From Pseudomonas lurida (lineage in GTDB: Bacteria > Pseudomonadota > Gammaproteobacteria > Pseudomonadales > Pseudomonadaceae): 64,000 nucleotides of DNA. Both the position numbers and the translations under genes were made by a program. The notes under the pieces were generated by a model, which worked only from the letters and a program-made list of their open reading frames with translations, made no database searches and was not told the DNA's origin. Below are positions 9,162-17,213 of the stretch, piece after piece. Each line of letters begins with the position of its first letter. The first letter of the stretch is position 1. The stretch is from NCBI RefSeq assembly GCF_013522705.1, contig NZ_JAAMRE010000001.1, forward strand, positions 310,001 through 374,000. Reading direction: 5' to 3'.

Positions 9162-11207
9162 TCATGACGCCTGAGGCACCGGGGCTTCGACAGGTTCAAT
9201 AGTATCGTGGCGGACCACTGCGCCGAACTGTTGCATCATTTGCTGGATGAGCGGATCGGTGTGGATCGCTTCCTCGGCTTCCCGCTGGCGGTTCAGACGT
9301 CGGCGGGTCGCGGCCTGGGCCGGGGTTTCCTGCTCAGGCTTGATCAATTCGATGCTGATCGTCAACGGGCGACCGTGGTACTGGTTCAACGCGTCGTTCA
9401 GGCGACGCTGCTGGGTCGCGTTGAACAGGGCGCTGTGGGCCGGGTCCAGGTGCAGCGACCAATGGTCGCCCTCGATGGCGACCAGCGTGCAGTTGGCGGC
9501 GATGCTGCCGGTCATGCCGGAAATCGGCAATTTCGGGAACAGTTCCAGCCACTGCAGGGCCAGGCCGGTGGCCGGCGCCGCGGCGGGTTCCGGCTCGGGC
9601 TCCGGGGCCGGTTCGGCGGCGTGTTCGCTGGCCAACTCGTCCAGGTAGCTGTAGGCCGAATCCATGTCCGGTTCGATGTAATCTTCATCCAGCGGCGGCT
9701 CATCGTCGAGATCGATGCCCGGCGTGGCCGCTTCCACCTGTGCCACCGTTGGCTCGGGCACCGGCGCGCTGACCCACTCCGGCGCATCCGGCACTGCGCT
9801 GTCAGGCGTCGGCGTGGGCATCGGGGTCAGCTCGGGCTGCTCACCGAGGGTTTCCAGCACCGGCTCGACGGCGGGCTGCAGTTCGGGCTCGGGCTCGGCG
9901 TCCGCCGGCGCGTTCCACGGCAGGTCAACCTCCGCCACAGGCTCAGGGGGTTCAACCGCCACCGGTTCCACCACCGGCGCCGGCGCCGCTGGAGGCTCTA
10001 CAAGCGCCGGCGCGGCAACGACTGGCGCGACCACGGCGACGCCAGCCACGGATTTGGCGGAATCAACTGTGGCCTGGCTGATCCCCACTGGCTTTAGCGG
10101 CTGTCTCGGTGCGTCCGCCGTATCGGCGGGCCGGAACGCCAGCATGCGCAACAGCACCATCTCGAACCCGCCGCGCGGGTCCGGCGCCAGGGGCAGGTCG
10201 CGACGGCCGATCAGGCCCATCTGGTAATAGAACTGCACGTCTTCGGCCGGCAATGCCTGGGCCAGCGCCAGCACGCGGTCGCGGTCGCCATGGCCGTTGT
10301 CGACCCCCTCGGGCAGCGCCTGGGCGATAGCCACGCGGTGCAGCACATTGAGAATTTCCGAGAGCACGCCGTTCCAGTCCGGGCCTTGCTCCGACAAATG
10401 GCGCACGGCTTCCAGCAATGCCTTGGCGTCACCGTCGATCAACGCGTGCAGCACGTCGAAGACCTGGCCGTGATCCAGCGTGCCGAGCATGGCACGCACA
10501 TCGGCGGCCATGACCTTGCCTTCACCGAAGGCGATAGCCTGGTCAGTAAGGCTCATGGCATCACGCATCGAACCATCGGCCGCGCGGCCCAGCAGCCACA
10601 GCGCGTCGTCTTCGAACGGTACGTTCTCGACGCCCAGCACATGGGTCAAATGCTCGACCACGCGCTCGGGGGTCATGTTCTTCAGGGAGAACTGCAGGCA
10701 ACGCGACAGAATAGTTGCAGGAAGTTTCTGCGGGTCAGTGGTCGCCAGGATGAATTTGACGTAGGGCGGCGGCTCTTCCAGGGTTTTCAACAAGGCGTTG
10801 AAGGAATGGCTGGAGAGCATGTGCACTTCGTCGATCAGGTAGACCTTGAAGCGGCCTCGGCTCGGCGCGTACTGCACGTTGTCCAGCAGCTCGCGGGTGT
10901 CTTCGACCTTGGTGCGGCTGGCGGCGTCGATCTCGATCAGGTCGACGAAACGTCCTTCGTCGATTTCCCGGCACACCGAACAGGTGCCGCAGGGCGTCGA
11001 GGTAATACCGGTTTCGCAGTTCAGGCACTTGGCGATGATCCGCGCAATGGTGGTCTTGCCGACCCCGCGGGTACCGGTGAACAGGTAGGCGTGGTGCAGC
11101 CGCTGGCTGTCCAAGGCATTGATCAGAGCCTTGAGCACATGGGTCTGGCCGACCATTTCGCGGAACGAGCGCGGGCGCCATTTACGTGCAAGAACCTGAT
11201 AACTCAT
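9162..11207 (-). CDS. dnaX: DNA polymerase III subunits gamma/tau
   Basis: 681-residue clamp-loader ATPase; tau also binds the polymerase core and DnaB helicase. Seen in order: MSYQVLARKWRPRSF start, Walker A GTRGVGKTT, a four-cysteine zinc module (CLNC...CGTC..C), Walker B DEVHML, sensor region (ATTDPQKL, SRC), then a long Pro/Ala/Glu-rich linker and the polymerase-binding C-terminus. The frame is open for another 100 codons upstream, but homology begins at the ATG at 11207. Whether a gamma product is made by frameshift was not evident: I saw no A-rich slippery heptamer. Confidence 0.95.
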   Translation of the reverse strand: MSYQVLARKWRPRSFREMVGQTHVLKALINALDSQRLHHAYLFTGTRGVGKTTIARIIAKCLNCETGITSTPCGTCSVCREIDEGRFVDLIEIDAASRTKVEDTRELLDNVQYAPSRGRFKVYLIDEVHMLSSHSFNALLKTLEEPPPYVKFILATTDPQKLPATILSRCLQFSLKNMTPERVVEHLTHVLGVENVPFEDDALWLLGRAADGSMRDAMSLTDQAIAFGEGKVMAADVRAMLGTLDHGQVFDVLHALIDGDAKALLEAVRHLSEQGPDWNGVLSEILNVLHRVAIAQALPEGVDNGHGDRDRVLALAQALPAEDVQFYYQMGLIGRRDLPLAPDPRGGFEMVLLRMLAFRPADTADAPRQPLKPVGISQATVDSAKSVAGVAVVAPVVAAPALVEPPAAPAPVVEPVAVEPPEPVAEVDLPWNAPADAEPEPELQPAVEPVLETLGEQPELTPMPTPTPDSAVPDAPEWVSAPVPEPTVAQVEAATPGIDLDDEPPLDEDYIEPDMDSAYSYLDELASEHAAEPAPEPEPEPAAAPATGLALQWLELFPKLPISGMTGSIAANCTLVAIEGDHWSLHLDPAHSALFNATQQRRLNDALNQYHGRPLTISIELIKPEQETPAQAATRRRLNRQREAEEAIHTDPLIQQMMQQFGAVVRHDTIEPVEAPVPQAS

Positions 11208-11340
11208 CGAAAACCGTCGCAACTGGGAAGCGGAAGCCGGTAATGCTAGCGGAGCAAGGGGGAAATTGCATCCGGCACGCTCGTCTAATCTGACTAAGCT
11301 CTGCTCACTGGCCCCCAATCGGTCTGAACCCGGAGAGTGT

Positions 11341-12102
11341 ATGCGCGTAGTCCTGGGCGCTTTATGGATGATTACCACGGCCAGCCTGGCGGCGCCCGCC
11401 CCGCTGCGCTTTTCGGTTTCCGACAGCTGGGCGATGCCCATGGTGCAGCTGGAAAACGGCCAGCCTACCCAAGGGATTATGTATGACGTGATGGCGAGCC
11501 TGGCCAATCAGCTCGGCCAACCGGCCCGGTTCCAGGTGCTGGCACGCGCGCGCATCGCCACCGCCATGCTCCATGGCGATATTGATGTGCGCTGTTATGT
11601 CACCCAGGCCTGGCTGGATGACCTGCCGGGAGACTACGCCTGGAGCGTGCCGCTGATGATGCAGCGCAGTGTCCTGGTCAGTACGAGCGAGCAGCCGGTC
11701 ACGCTGGCCGAGCTGGCGCCACAAGCCATCGGAACCGTGCTCAATTACCGCTACACCGGCCTGGCGGCACTGTTCGCCAGCGGCCGGCTGACCCGCGACG
11801 AGGCGCGCAGCGAGGAGCAGGTATTGCACAAACTCCTGGCCGGACGCTTTCAGTATGCGGTGATCAACGAGTGGACGGTGGACCGCTTCAATCAGACCCT
11901 GACGCCTGAGCACCGTCTGCACAAGGTCGCCGTGGTCGATGAGCTGAGTCTTGGCTGCATCGTGCGCAACGATCCGAACCTGCCGGTACAGCAGATCCTG
12001 CGTACATTGCTGCGTATGAAAGTGTCGGGAGAGATCGACGAAATCATCCAGCTGTATACCGGCCAGGTTCCAACGCAAGCGCACGCTCCTGACAAGAACT
12101 GA
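11341..12102 (+). CDS. Transporter substrate-binding domain protein (family 3 solute-binding-like)
   Basis: 253-residue exported protein with an N-terminal signal peptide (VVLGALWMITTASLAAPA). The body resembles amino-acid type periplasmic binding proteins: SDSWAMPMVQLENGQPTQGIMYDVMASLANQLGQ, then an HGDIDVRCYV segment and a hinge region. GGAGAG precedes the ATG at 11341; the frame runs on 75 bases upstream without a good start. No permease or ATPase gene is adjacent, which fits the many orphan solute-binding proteins of Pseudomonas. The ligand is unknown. Confidence 0.8.
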   Translation: MRVVLGALWMITTASLAAPAPLRFSVSDSWAMPMVQLENGQPTQGIMYDVMASLANQLGQPARFQVLARARIATAMLHGDIDVRCYVTQAWLDDLPGDYAWSVPLMMQRSVLVSTSEQPVTLAELAPQAIGTVLNYRYTGLAALFASGRLTRDEARSEEQVLHKLLAGRFQYAVINEWTVDRFNQTLTPEHRLHKVAVVDELSLGCIVRNDPNLPVQQILRTLLRMKVSGEIDEIIQLYTGQVPTQAHAPDKN

Positions 12103-12156
12103 CAGTGCGACCTTTTAGACTGGACCCATTCAATCGCCTGCCCTCAAGGAACCTGC

Positions 12157-12528
12157 ATGTCTACCGTCGCTCATTATTTCCTGCTCTATGTCGACAGTCC
12201 GGCCACCAGCGCCAATTTCTACAGCCGGCTGCTCGACAAGCCACCCGTGGAACTGAACCCGACCTTTGCCCTGTTCATACTCGATAACGGCGTCAAGCTG
12301 GGGCTGTGGTCGCGGCACACAGTGGAACCGGCCGCCACGCTGACGGGCGGCGGCGCTGAAGTGGGGCTGTCACTGGCGGACAAAACCGCCGTGGACACCT
12401 TGCACGCGCAGTGGTCCGCACGTGGCGCCACGATCATCCAGTCACCGACGGCCGCGGACTTCGGCTACACCTTCGTCGCCCAGGACCTGGACGGCCACCG
12501 GTTACGCGCGTTTTGCCTGCACGACTAA
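12157..12528 (+). CDS. VOC (glyoxalase/bleomycin-resistance fold) family protein
   Basis: 123-residue single-domain vicinal-oxygen-chelate protein. It shows the beta-alpha-beta start HYFLLYVDSPATSANFYSRLLDKPPVE and the terminal FVAQDLDGHRLRAFCL segment typical of PhnB/glyoxalase-like members. AAGGA precedes the ATG. Metal ligands cannot be assigned with certainty. The last 27 bases overlap the convergent transporter gene. The function is not known beyond the fold. Confidence 0.82.
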   Translation: MSTVAHYFLLYVDSPATSANFYSRLLDKPPVELNPTFALFILDNGVKLGLWSRHTVEPAATLTGGGAEVGLSLADKTAVDTLHAQWSARGATIIQSPTAADFGYTFVAQDLDGHRLRAFCLHD

Positions 12529-13401
12529 GCGCCAGCGCCCCTCCAGACTGATGGCCGCCACGCTGGCCAGCACGATCAGCGCGCCGAGCACCACCCACGG
12601 CGTCACCTGCTCACCCAGCAGAGTGGCGGCCATCAGCATCGCCACTGGCGGAATCAGGTACATCGCCACCGCCGCGCGGCTGACCTCCACATGTTTCAAC
12701 ACATAGCCCCACGCCAGATAGGCCAGAGCGCTGGGGAAAATGCCCAGCACCAGCACCGCCAGGTTCTCTGTCACCGGTGCCCGCAGCACCGCCGCGGGCA
12801 GGTCCGGCAGGTTCACGCAGAGCATCAGGGTGCCCGCCCACACCATGTAGCACGCCATGGTCAGCGGGCTGTAGCGATGGGCGTAGTGTTTCTGAAGGGC
12901 GAAATACACACTCCAGGACAGCGCCGCCAGCAGGATCAGCACGCCGCGTGGGTCGATCTCGCCGATGCCCCGATCACCGCAGATCACCACCCCTACCCCG
13001 ACCAGCCCCAATGACACACACACCCAACGCCACACACTCACCCGCTCCTTCAAAACCAAAAACGCGATCAGCACACTGAACAGCGGTGCCGACTGCGCCA
13101 ATACGCTGGAAGCCGCCGCCGTGACCCATTGCTGTCCATAGTTGAGGGCTGTGTGGTGCAGGAACACGCCGAAGAACCCCAGCACCAGCAACCAGGGCAC
13201 GTCCCGCCAGCGCGGTCGGCCGATGCCCAGTACCAGCGCCACCCCGGCCATAAACAGCGACGCGATCAAAAAGCGCAACAACGCCAGTTGACCAGGGCTG
13301 TAGCTATGCAGGCCGAGGTGCACGCCAATCGGCGAGTAGGCCCAGCAGAGGATCACGCTGGCGGTGACTAGCGTAAGCTTCAGGTGTGACGGGGTGTTCA
13401 T
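12502..13401 (-). CDS. DMT-superfamily transporter (EamA family)
   Basis: 299-residue inner-membrane protein with ten predicted transmembrane helices in two EamA repeats (near residues 10-140 and 150-290). Such proteins export amino acids or other metabolites. I chose the ATG at 13401, giving the usual length and an immediate first helix; the frame continues 21 codons further. It is divergently placed to a LysR regulator across a 100-base gap with a palindromic candidate operator, so the regulator probably controls it. Confidence 0.85.
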   Translation of the reverse strand: MNTPSHLKLTLVTASVILCWAYSPIGVHLGLHSYSPGQLALLRFLIASLFMAGVALVLGIGRPRWRDVPWLLVLGFFGVFLHHTALNYGQQWVTAAASSVLAQSAPLFSVLIAFLVLKERVSVWRWVCVSLGLVGVGVVICGDRGIGEIDPRGVLILLAALSWSVYFALQKHYAHRYSPLTMACYMVWAGTLMLCVNLPDLPAAVLRAPVTENLAVLVLGIFPSALAYLAWGYVLKHVEVSRAAVAMYLIPPVAMLMAATLLGEQVTPWVVLGALIVLASVAAISLEGRWRLVVQAKRA

Positions 13402-13471
13402 CGAGAATGTCCAGAAACCGCGAAAGAAGGCTGTCAGTCTTGGCCGGGTCGCGGCGCAGGACAATTAAGCG

Positions 13472-13487
13472 TTTCTGACTTCTGAAA
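13472..13487. promoter_or_regulatory. Candidate LysR-type operator
   Basis: TTTCTGACTTCTGAAA is an imperfect palindrome (TTTCnGAnnTCnGAAA) in the gap between the divergent EamA transporter and LysR genes. LysR-type regulators usually bind such interrupted dyads in divergent promoters. The assignment comes from position and symmetry only. Confidence 0.5.
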
Positions 13488-13503
13488 TCACGGGAATTGA
13501 GCA

Positions 13504-14367
13504 ATGGAACTGGCCCAACTGAAAATGGTGCGAGCCGTGGCGCAAACCGGCAGCGTGGCCCAGGCGGCGGTGCAACTGCATTGCGTACCGTCCAACATCA
13601 CCACGCGCATCAAGCAGCTGGAGAGCGAACTGGGCACGCCGTTATTTATCCGCGCCGGACGCGGGCTGGCGATCAGCGCGGCGGGTGAGATTTTTCTCGA
13701 CTATTGCGAGCGCATCCTGGCTCTGGTGGATGAGTCCAAACGGGCAGTGGATGCCACTGCCATCCCCCGTGGCACCTTGCGCATCGGCGCGGTGGAATCC
13801 AGCGCCAGCGGCCGTCTTCCGCCATTGCTGGCGGAGTATCACCGGCGTTACCCGCAGGTCAGCCTGGAACTGGTGACCGGCGCCTGGAGCCAATTACTCG
13901 ACGACCTGCAACACCATCGCCTGGATGTGGCCCTGGTAGCTGCAGGCAGCCCGCGCGCCAAGCTCGAACACAGCGTGGTCTACCGCGAACGCTTGGTACT
14001 GGTCGCCAGCGCATGCAGCGCGCCGATCCAAGGCGCGCAGGACCTGGCGGGCCGCACCCTGCTGGTGTGGCCAACCGGTTGCCCCTATCGCGCGGCGCTG
14101 GAGAACTGGCTCAAACCCCATAACGTCACACCTAGCATCGCCAGCTACGCCAGTTGGGGCACGATTATCGGGTGCGTGAGCGCCGGCATCGGCGTGGCGT
14201 TGGCGCCGGAAGGCATTCTGGCTCGCTACGAGCAGGCCAGCCAGTTGACGTCCTACCGGTTCGCGGAGCTGCAGGCGGTGGACAATCTGCTGTTCTGGCA
14301 CAAAGACACCCAGCGACATCTCGCGCGCGATGCCTTTGCCGCGCTGCTGCACGAGACGTTCGGTTGA
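13504..14367 (+). CDS. LysR-family transcriptional regulator
   Basis: 287 residues. The N-terminal winged helix-turn-helix (LAQLKMVRAVAQTGSVAQAAVQLHCVPSNITTRIKQLESELGTPLF) is canonical, and the remainder is a periplasmic-binding-like effector domain (RIGAVESSASGRLPPLLAEYHRRYPQV). It is divergent from the EamA transporter, the classical arrangement of a LysR regulator with its target. The effector is unknown. Confidence 0.92.
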   Translation: MELAQLKMVRAVAQTGSVAQAAVQLHCVPSNITTRIKQLESELGTPLFIRAGRGLAISAAGEIFLDYCERILALVDESKRAVDATAIPRGTLRIGAVESSASGRLPPLLAEYHRRYPQVSLELVTGAWSQLLDDLQHHRLDVALVAAGSPRAKLEHSVVYRERLVLVASACSAPIQGAQDLAGRTLLVWPTGCPYRAALENWLKPHNVTPSIASYASWGTIIGCVSAGIGVALAPEGILARYEQASQLTSYRFAELQAVDNLLFWHKDTQRHLARDAFAALLHETFG

Positions 14368-14442
14368 GACTTATTTGAATGCCCCATAGCAGGTTTTTCA
14401 GTTATCCTTTCGCGAAATTAATTCAAATTGTAAGGGACTACC

Positions 14443-15354
14443 GTGAATTACCTCCGCTTATTACTCGCGGCGGCCGCTCTGAGCCTGCCCGCCCTCCCCG
14501 CCTTCGCCGCCGCCACGCCTGCTCCGGTCGAAGCCAGTGCCGCCGCCGAGCCGGCTGAAACCGCAGAACATTTCCTGGCCTCGCTCAAGAAAAAAACCGG
14601 TACGATCACCCTGCCCAGCGGTATCGCCACCCTGAAGCTCAACGACGAGTTCTACTACCTCGACCCGGCCGACACCGAGCGCCTGCTGACCGATGGCTGG
14701 GGCAACCCGCCGGGCTTCAAGACCCTGGGCATGATTGTGCCCAAAGCCGTCAGCCCGCTGTCCGAGCGCGGCTGGGGTGTGATCGTCAGCTACAAGGCCG
14801 ATGGGCATATTTCCGACGAGGATGCGGCAAAAATCGACTACGCCGATCTGCTCAAACAGATGCAGGAAGAAGACGAAGCCGAGAACCAGGAGCGCCAGAA
14901 ACAAGGCTACGCCGGCCTGCACCTGCTGGGCTGGGCCGAGCCGCCGCATTACGACGACACCACCCACAAAATGTACTGGGCCCGCGAACTGAAAGCCGAC
15001 GACGCCGATCAGAACACCCTCAACTACAGCATCCGCGTGCTGGGCCGTGAAGGCGTGCTGGAACTCAACGCCGTCGCCGCCATGGCCGACCTGCCTACCA
15101 TCAAGCAAGAGTTGCCCAAGGTGCTGGCCTTCACCAACTTCACCGATGGCAACCTGTACACCGACTTCAACCCCACCACCGACAAAATGGCCACCTATGG
15201 CCTGGCGGCGCTGGTGGCCGGCGGAATCGCCGCGAAGGCCGGGCTGTTCGCCAAGATCGGCATTTTCCTGCTGGCGGCGAAGAAGTTTCTGGTGATCGGC
15301 GTGGTGGCACTGCTCGCCGGTATCCGTAAGCTGTTCAGCCGCAACAAGGGCTGA
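14443..15354 (+). CDS. DUF2167-family membrane protein
   Basis: 303 residues, starting GTG with TAAGGGA upstream. A signal peptide (YLRLLLAAAALSLPALPAFAAA) is followed by a large periplasmic domain with the DUF2167 features GWGNPP, ERGWGVIVSYKADGHISDEDAAKIDY and HLLGWAEPPHYDDTTHKMYWAREL. Two hydrophobic segments near the C-terminus (YGLAALVAGGIAAKAGLF; FLVIGVVALLAGI) anchor it. The family has no established function. It is monocistronic, ending in a strong terminator. Confidence 0.88.
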   Translation: MNYLRLLLAAAALSLPALPAFAAATPAPVEASAAAEPAETAEHFLASLKKKTGTITLPSGIATLKLNDEFYYLDPADTERLLTDGWGNPPGFKTLGMIVPKAVSPLSERGWGVIVSYKADGHISDEDAAKIDYADLLKQMQEEDEAENQERQKQGYAGLHLLGWAEPPHYDDTTHKMYWARELKADDADQNTLNYSIRVLGREGVLELNAVAAMADLPTIKQELPKVLAFTNFTDGNLYTDFNPTTDKMATYGLAALVAGGIAAKAGLFAKIGIFLLAAKKFLVIGVVALLAGIRKLFSRNKG

Positions 15355-15365
15355 AACCCGCACAC

Positions 15366-15407
15366 AAAAACGCCGCCGCGTGCCCTGGCACACGGCGGCG
15401 TTTTTTT
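15366..15407. terminator. Bidirectional intrinsic terminator
   Basis: Stem CGCCGCCG (15371-15378) and CGGCGGCG (15393-15400), extended inside by GTGCC/GGCAC, with an A-run before and TTTTTTT after. It lies between the convergent DUF2167 gene and the exported SH3-like gene and can serve both. Confidence 0.92.
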
Positions 15408-15412
15408 ACGGC

Positions 15413-16009
15413 TCAGTTTTGCGCGGTGGGCGCGGCCAGACGGCTGTACTGGTCCTGACTGATCCAGCCGATGGACGAACGGCCCTCGGCGTTGACGAAC
15501 TCGACCTGCGCCCAACCGTCCTTGTACGCCAGCACACCGACCACGTCACGCTTGGCGATGTACGGGCGCTTGGCGACCTTGGCACCGGGGGTTTTCTGCA
15601 GGTAAGCCTTGTCGGCGGACACCGTGACCAGGCCGATCCAGTTTTTGCTGGCGGTCTGGCTCAGGTCCAGGCCGGTGGCGATTTCCGGCATCAGCACGTT
15701 CAGGCAGCCGGGATGCTGGCGGCCCTGTTCCACGGTCAGGGTCACGCCATCGGCGGACGGTGCCACGCTGCCCGGATAAGCCTCCTGGCCCCAGGTCGTC
15801 AGCGCACCGGGCTTGCCCTGCAGGTAAAACGTGCAGCCCCGGGTGACGCCCTCGCCCATTTCTTCGGCGTAGTAACCTTCGACCTGCTTCTGCGGCGTAA
15901 CCGCCAGCATCAGGCCCTCGTACTTGCCCGAATGCAAAGCGCTGCTGGCGGCCAATGCCGGCATTGCACAGCACAACGACAACACACCCATCGTCAGAAA
16001 ACGCGTCAT
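15413..16009 (-). CDS. Exported protein with C-terminal SH3-like domain
   Basis: 198 residues with a clear signal peptide (MTRFLTMGVLSLCCAMPALA). The C-terminal third looks like a bacterial SH3 domain (KAYLQKTPG...YIAKRDVVGVLAYKDGWAQVEFVN...IGWISQDQYSRL). The middle is unfamiliar and holds a few cysteines. The ATG at 16009 follows the stop of the upstream muramidase gene by one base, with GAAGGGAA inside that gene, so the two are coupled. A periplasmic partner or immunity protein for the muramidase is an inference from this layout. Confidence 0.75.
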   Translation of the reverse strand: MTRFLTMGVLSLCCAMPALAASSALHSGKYEGLMLAVTPQKQVEGYYAEEMGEGVTRGCTFYLQGKPGALTTWGQEAYPGSVAPSADGVTLTVEQGRQHPGCLNVLMPEIATGLDLSQTASKNWIGLVTVSADKAYLQKTPGAKVAKRPYIAKRDVVGVLAYKDGWAQVEFVNAEGRSSIGWISQDQYSRLAAPTAQN

Positions 16010-16010
16010 C

Positions 16011-17057
16011 CTATTTTTTCCCTTCAAGTTTTTCGTAGGCTTTCTTCATCAGGACATCGTAGTTGCCGTAGTCCTCGCCATTGTAGTTGCGCGCCATGCC
16101 GGTGAAATCCTTGGCCTTCATGGCTTTCATCAAGGCCGGGCTCTTGCTGCAGAAACCCAGGAAGGCTTTGAGTTGGTTGCCGGCATTCACTTTCAAGGCT
16201 GCCGCAAATTCAAACACCGTCTTGTAACCGCACGACGAAAAGTTGAACCCCATGATCTGGAACATGCCCCACGACGCCGACATCAAGGCCGCTTCCTGGT
16301 CCAGGGCAAACGCGGTGGCCATGGTTTCCCAGGCCTTGATCTGGTCCTTGTTATTGACCTGCCACTGCGGCCCGGCCTTTTTCACGTAGGGGTAAGACAG
16401 CAGCGGGTGCGCCTGGTCGTAGATGCGCTTGGTGTATTTGCGAAACAAGTGCCCTTCGAAGGCGATCACCGGCAACTTGGCCGGCCCGAACCCTGAACGC
16501 CCGCCCGATTCCACGGTGGCGAAGGCCTTGATGATGTTCACCGAAATGCCATTGCCCAACTGGGTGGCGGCGTTCTGGAAGTCTGTATCGGAGAGGGTCA
16601 TGCCGCCGTCGCAGGTGGGCTGCAACATCAATTGGCGGTTGCGCCGCTCTGCCTCGATCATCGCGCGCATGCGGTCCAGGTACACATTGACCGTGGCGTG
16701 CACCGCGTCGCCCTGGTTATTGCCGAAGCCGTTGAGGAACGTTGGGATACGCAGGGTCGGCGAGGCCTTCACCGGCACCTTTACCGCTTCTTCGATCAGG
16801 CTGTTGAACGTGCGGCCGGTGGGGTCGATCACGCCGTCGGGGTGAGCATATTTGAGGTGACGGAACTGGTACTGGCTGATGCACTGCACCAACTGGCCGT
16901 CGCACTTGCCGTTTTCGGCCAGTGGAGCGCCCATCTTCGGAATGATCAGATTGAAGAGATACTGGATGCACTGCACATCGGCGGGCAAATTGCGGGCTTT
17001 ACCGGGAGCACCCACCGAAGCGCTGATCAGACGGGGCAACCCTTGCAGGCTTTTCAT
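16011..17057 (-). CDS. N-acetylmuramidase-domain protein (DUF3380 type) with N-terminal peptidoglycan-binding-like region
   Basis: 348 residues. The N-terminal part (about 15-90) resembles a peptidoglycan-binding helical domain (NLPADVQCIQYLFNLI...DGVIDPTGRTFNSLI). The C-terminal part (about 160-345) is a muramidase with the expected catalytic Glu in FATVESGGRSGFG, then PVIAFEGHLFRKYT and a SWGMFQIMGFNF segment. It would cleave the glycan strands of peptidoglycan. No signal peptide is present, so delivery must be by phage-like lysis or a dedicated secretion system. The ATG at 17057 has AAGGA at proper distance; the one at 17066 does not. No phage genes are nearby. Confidence 0.85.
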   Translation of the reverse strand: MKSLQGLPRLISASVGAPGKARNLPADVQCIQYLFNLIIPKMGAPLAENGKCDGQLVQCISQYQFRHLKYAHPDGVIDPTGRTFNSLIEEAVKVPVKASPTLRIPTFLNGFGNNQGDAVHATVNVYLDRMRAMIEAERRNRQLMLQPTCDGGMTLSDTDFQNAATQLGNGISVNIIKAFATVESGGRSGFGPAKLPVIAFEGHLFRKYTKRIYDQAHPLLSYPYVKKAGPQWQVNNKDQIKAWETMATAFALDQEAALMSASWGMFQIMGFNFSSCGYKTVFEFAAALKVNAGNQLKAFLGFCSKSPALMKAMKAKDFTGMARNYNGEDYGNYDVLMKKAYEKLEGKK

Positions 17058-17213
17058 CGGAGACATCCTTGTTGGTTAAAGAAGTGATGCCACTTCAATA
17101 TCAATGCGTTGCCGTTGTCATATTCTGAAACATGCGGCTGGCGGAAACTAGCAAGGCGATTTTGGGTTGTCCAGAGGGGCGCTTGAAAGTTGTGAAACAA
17201 CCGAACCAATTTT

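Noticed and set aside
10900..11207. Programmed frameshift site in dnaX
   Set aside because: I looked for an A-rich slippery heptamer with a downstream hairpin as in E. coli and saw none.
16011..17057. Prophage endolysin
   Set aside because: No holin, spanin or structural phage genes are near. The next gene is an exported SH3-like protein and the flanks are chromosomal.
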